A DNA stretch of 64,000 bases from Congregicoccus sp964517665 (GTDB taxonomy: Bacteria > Verrucomicrobiota > Verrucomicrobiia > Opitutales > Opitutaceae): the NCBI GenBank assembly GCA_964517665.1, contig CAZFCY010000004.1, forward strand, positions 5,965 through 69,964. The letters run 5' to 3'. Of this stretch, positions 62,504-64,000 are shown piece by piece. Below the pieces are notes generated by a model, which worked only from the letters and a program-made list of their open reading frames with translations, was not told the DNA's origin and did not search any database. Positions within the stretch are counted from its first letter, which is position 1, and each line of letters opens with the position of its first letter. Both the position numbers and the translations under genes were made by a program.

Positions 62504-63589
62504 ATGAAGCCACGTTTCGCACTCTTTCGCCGCGGCAAGATTTTCTACTGTCAGGACACGACCACCGGCCAGCAACTCAGTCTGCGCACCAAGGACGAAG
62601 CTGAAGCGCACACGCTGCTTCACGCGAAGAACGAGTCGTTCCGCCAGCCGGTGCTCAATCTTCAGATCGCCCGCACCTATCTGTCGGCCACCGACCCGGA
62701 GGTCGGCAAAAGAACCTGGCAGGCAGTCATGGACGAAATGGCAAAGACGAAAACCGGTGTGACGCTGCATCGGCACCACACCGCGATGAAGGACGCGGCA
62801 TTCGATCTCATCCGCGATCTTCCGATCCTTGAAACTCAGCCCCATCACCTGCTTGGAGCGATGCAGGCGGGGTGCGTTTCCACGAGCATCTTCCTTCGTC
62901 GCCTGCATAACTTTGCGCTCGATATGGCGTGGCTGCCCTGGCCGATAGTGCCGAAAAAGCGTTGGCCCGCCATCCGGTTCAAGGAGAAGCGCGCGGTCAC
63001 GCTCGAAGAGCACGGGGCTATAGTCGCTGCCGAGGGGAACCCGGAGCGCCGGGCCTACTATGAATGCTGCTGGCACCTCGGCGCAGCGCAGAGCGACGTT
63101 GCCAATTTGAGAGCTGCGGACATCGACTGGCAGAGCAAGGTCGTGAGTCTGTGCCGCCAAAAGACCGGCATGCCATCCATCATCCGTTTCGGGGCTGAGC
63201 TTGAGACGGTCCTGCGCGGGCTGCCCCGGGCGGGATGGCTGTTCCCGAACCATCGGCTGAAGCGCGAAACGCACCGGGCGAAGGAATTTGCCCGGGCCTG
63301 CCACAGNNNNNNNNNNCTGTGGCAGGCCCGGGCAAATTCCTTCGCCCGGGCCTGTCACAGGTTGTCGATTTCGGGGATTACCCTGCACAGCTACCGTTAT
63401 GCGTGGGCGGAACGCGCCAAGACGTGCGGCTATCCGGAGCGCTTTGCGCAGGAAGCGCTCGGGCACAACAGCAAGGCCGTGCACCGCGCCTATGCCCGCA
63501 AGGCGCAGGTCTTGATCCCGGCTTTGGAGGACTACGAAAAGCAAAAGCCCGAATCAAAGGTCGTGCCGATGCCGAAGGCAATCGCTTGA
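62504..63589 (+). CDS. Tyrosine-recombinase-like integrase, containing an assembly gap
   Basis: The frame reads across ten N (63307-63316). The N-terminal part (RFALFRRGKIFYCQDTTTGQQLSLRTKDEAEAH) resembles phage-type integrase arm- and core-binding regions. The catalytic part has HSYRYAWAERA (the H-x-x-R pair) and LGHNSKAVHRAYARKA (second His and the Tyr nucleophile). The usual first catalytic Arg region is replaced by CWHLGAAQSDVANLRAADID. A perfect inverted repeat flanks the gap, so the true sequence is probably shorter by about 40 residues' worth of duplicated bases. Its position after tRNA-Cys suggests integration there. An annotation as pseudogene is not needed if the gap is an artefact. 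Confidence 0.85.
   Translation: MKPRFALFRRGKIFYCQDTTTGQQLSLRTKDEAEAHTLLHAKNESFRQPVLNLQIARTYLSATDPEVGKRTWQAVMDEMAKTKTGVTLHRHHTAMKDAAFDLIRDLPILETQPHHLLGAMQAGCVSTSIFLRRLHNFALDMAWLPWPIVPKKRWPAIRFKEKRAVTLEEHGAIVAAEGNPERRAYYECCWHLGAAQSDVANLRAADIDWQSKVVSLCRQKTGMPSIIRFGAELETVLRGLPRAGWLFPNHRLKRETHRAKEFARACHXXXXLWQARANSFARACHRLSISGITLHSYRYAWAERAKTCGYPERFAQEALGHNSKAVHRAYARKAQVLIPALEDYEKQKPESKVVPMPKAIA
63275..63348. repeat. Perfect 32-bp fold-back around an N gap in the integrase gene
   Basis: Arms at 63275-63306 and 63317-63348 are exact complements on either side of ten N. The left arm is normal coding sequence (GREFARACH region) and the right arm is its mirror. After it coding resumes with another copy of the same residues (FARACHRLS). 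This looks like a fold-back assembly error, as in actE. Confidence 0.9.
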
Positions 63590-63725
63590 TCTGTGCGATT
63601 CGCAGCTTCGAGGGAATCAATCGATTACTCGGAGCTGTGCAAAGTGCTTCGCTCCCGTCGGAGTGATCGCCACTAGGGTTCTTCACATGAGCCTTCCTCG
63701 GGCTCAACCACTCGCGCGCGTGTAC

Positions 63726-63745
63726 GGCGAGAGGCTTCTCTCGCC
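63726..63745. terminator. Hairpin downstream of the integrase gene
   Basis: GGCGAGAG and CTCTCGCC form a perfect 8-bp stem around GCTT. It lies between the integrase stop and the 3' end of the convergent hypothetical gene. No T-tract follows. Confidence 0.5.
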
Positions 63746-63755
63746 GGGCGTCATG

Positions 63756-64000
63756 CTAACGTCCCGCGGCCGCTGTATCCGAGTCAGCGAAACTTGAGAG
63801 CACGCTTTGCCCCGAACGAGAATTCCGTTTGCGGGCGTTCTTTTTCTGCCAGTGCAGGCAGACCGTGTTCGTGATCTTCGCGAGCCACGATCGGTCCTTG
63901 GCTAATTCGAGAACATCGGCGGTCGCGAAATACTTGATGCCGTTTTGAGGCGGGTTCCCCAACGGGCGCAGCAACCGGGCAGCTACCAAGATGGGGATGT
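63756..64000 (-). CDS. Partial hypothetical protein (cut by right window edge)
   Basis: A minus-strand frame, open at the right edge, ends at 63756. Visible residues run IPILVAARLLRPLGNPPQ, then NGIKYFATADVLELAKDRSW, LAKITNTVCLHWQKKNARKR, and end SSFADSDTAAAGR. The TTG at 63989 could serve as a start, but the open frame continues to the edge, so the true start is probably outside. The helical, basic centre could bind nucleic acid, but I do not recognise the family. It converges on the integrase gene and may be cargo of the same element. Confidence 0.6.
   Translation of the reverse strand, partial: IPILVAARLLRPLGNPPQNGIKYFATADVLELAKDRSWLAKITNTVCLHWQKKNARKRNSRSGQSVLSSFADSDTAAAGR

Overview
This is a high-GC bacterial window on a draft or metagenome assembly (three 10-N gaps and one 100-N gap). 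The gene content suggests Verrucomicrobiota, probably near Opitutae. It combines an alternative complex III plus cbb3-oxidase operon, a verrucomicrobial-style integrase beside a tRNA gene, few Shine-Dalgarno sites, and many short intergenic repeats. The lineage is inferred from gene content and protein style, not from a marker tree.

Region 1-7.5 kb (minus strand) is a surface-polysaccharide locus. It holds GDP-mannose 4,6-dehydratase, a Wzm/Wzt ABC exporter whose Wzt has a carbohydrate-binding C-terminal domain, a methyltransferase with a long coiled coil, a two-domain glycosyltransferase, and the start of another protein cut by the window edge. Region 7.7-12.5 kb (plus) is a TolC / membrane-fusion / MacB-type ABC efflux set. 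Region 13.0-24.3 kb (plus) is one tightly packed respiratory operon: actABCDEF (quinol:cytochrome c oxidoreductase), a small anchored protein, ccoS, ccoN, ccoO and a monoheme cytochrome c in the place of CcoP. actE is frameshifted by a perfect fold-back repeat. tRNA-Leu and hemB follow.

Region 25.8-38.3 kb holds housekeeping and regulatory genes: an acidic-tailed protein, pyrD, obg (with a gap), a GspE/PilB-type ATPase with a separate MshEN-like protein, a methyltransferase, ruvB, a DUF1579 protein, an HtrA-family protease and an OmpR-type two-component system. Region 38.2-46.2 kb (minus) is a lipid or polyene-type locus: ACP, ketosynthase, chain-length-factor-like ketosynthase, two acyltransferases, a GT2, a LolA-like protein and an MMPL exporter. 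It resembles the export and tailoring half of aryl-polyene-type clusters, but lacks ketoreductase, dehydratase and AMP-ligase genes here. Region 46.3-51.6 kb holds a secreted GH39-like glycosidase, a secreted esterase, a DUF2071 protein, a GbsR-type regulator and a methyltransferase.

Region 51.9-62.3 kb has tRNA-Tyr, radC, a ThuA-like gene, surA-mfd (mfd with a gap), rnc, two ABC-2 permeases, parA and tRNA-Cys. A tyrosine-recombinase gene directly downstream of tRNA-Cys, followed by a partial hypothetical gene, looks like the left end of an integrated element.

The most unusual feature runs through the whole window. Several unrelated families of degenerate 7-bp tandem repeats, often in inverted pairs, occupy gaps between genes. 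There are also three REP/REPIN-like inverted repeats, one of them inside the MMPL coding sequence, and a perfect 32-bp inverted repeat within the lipid operon.
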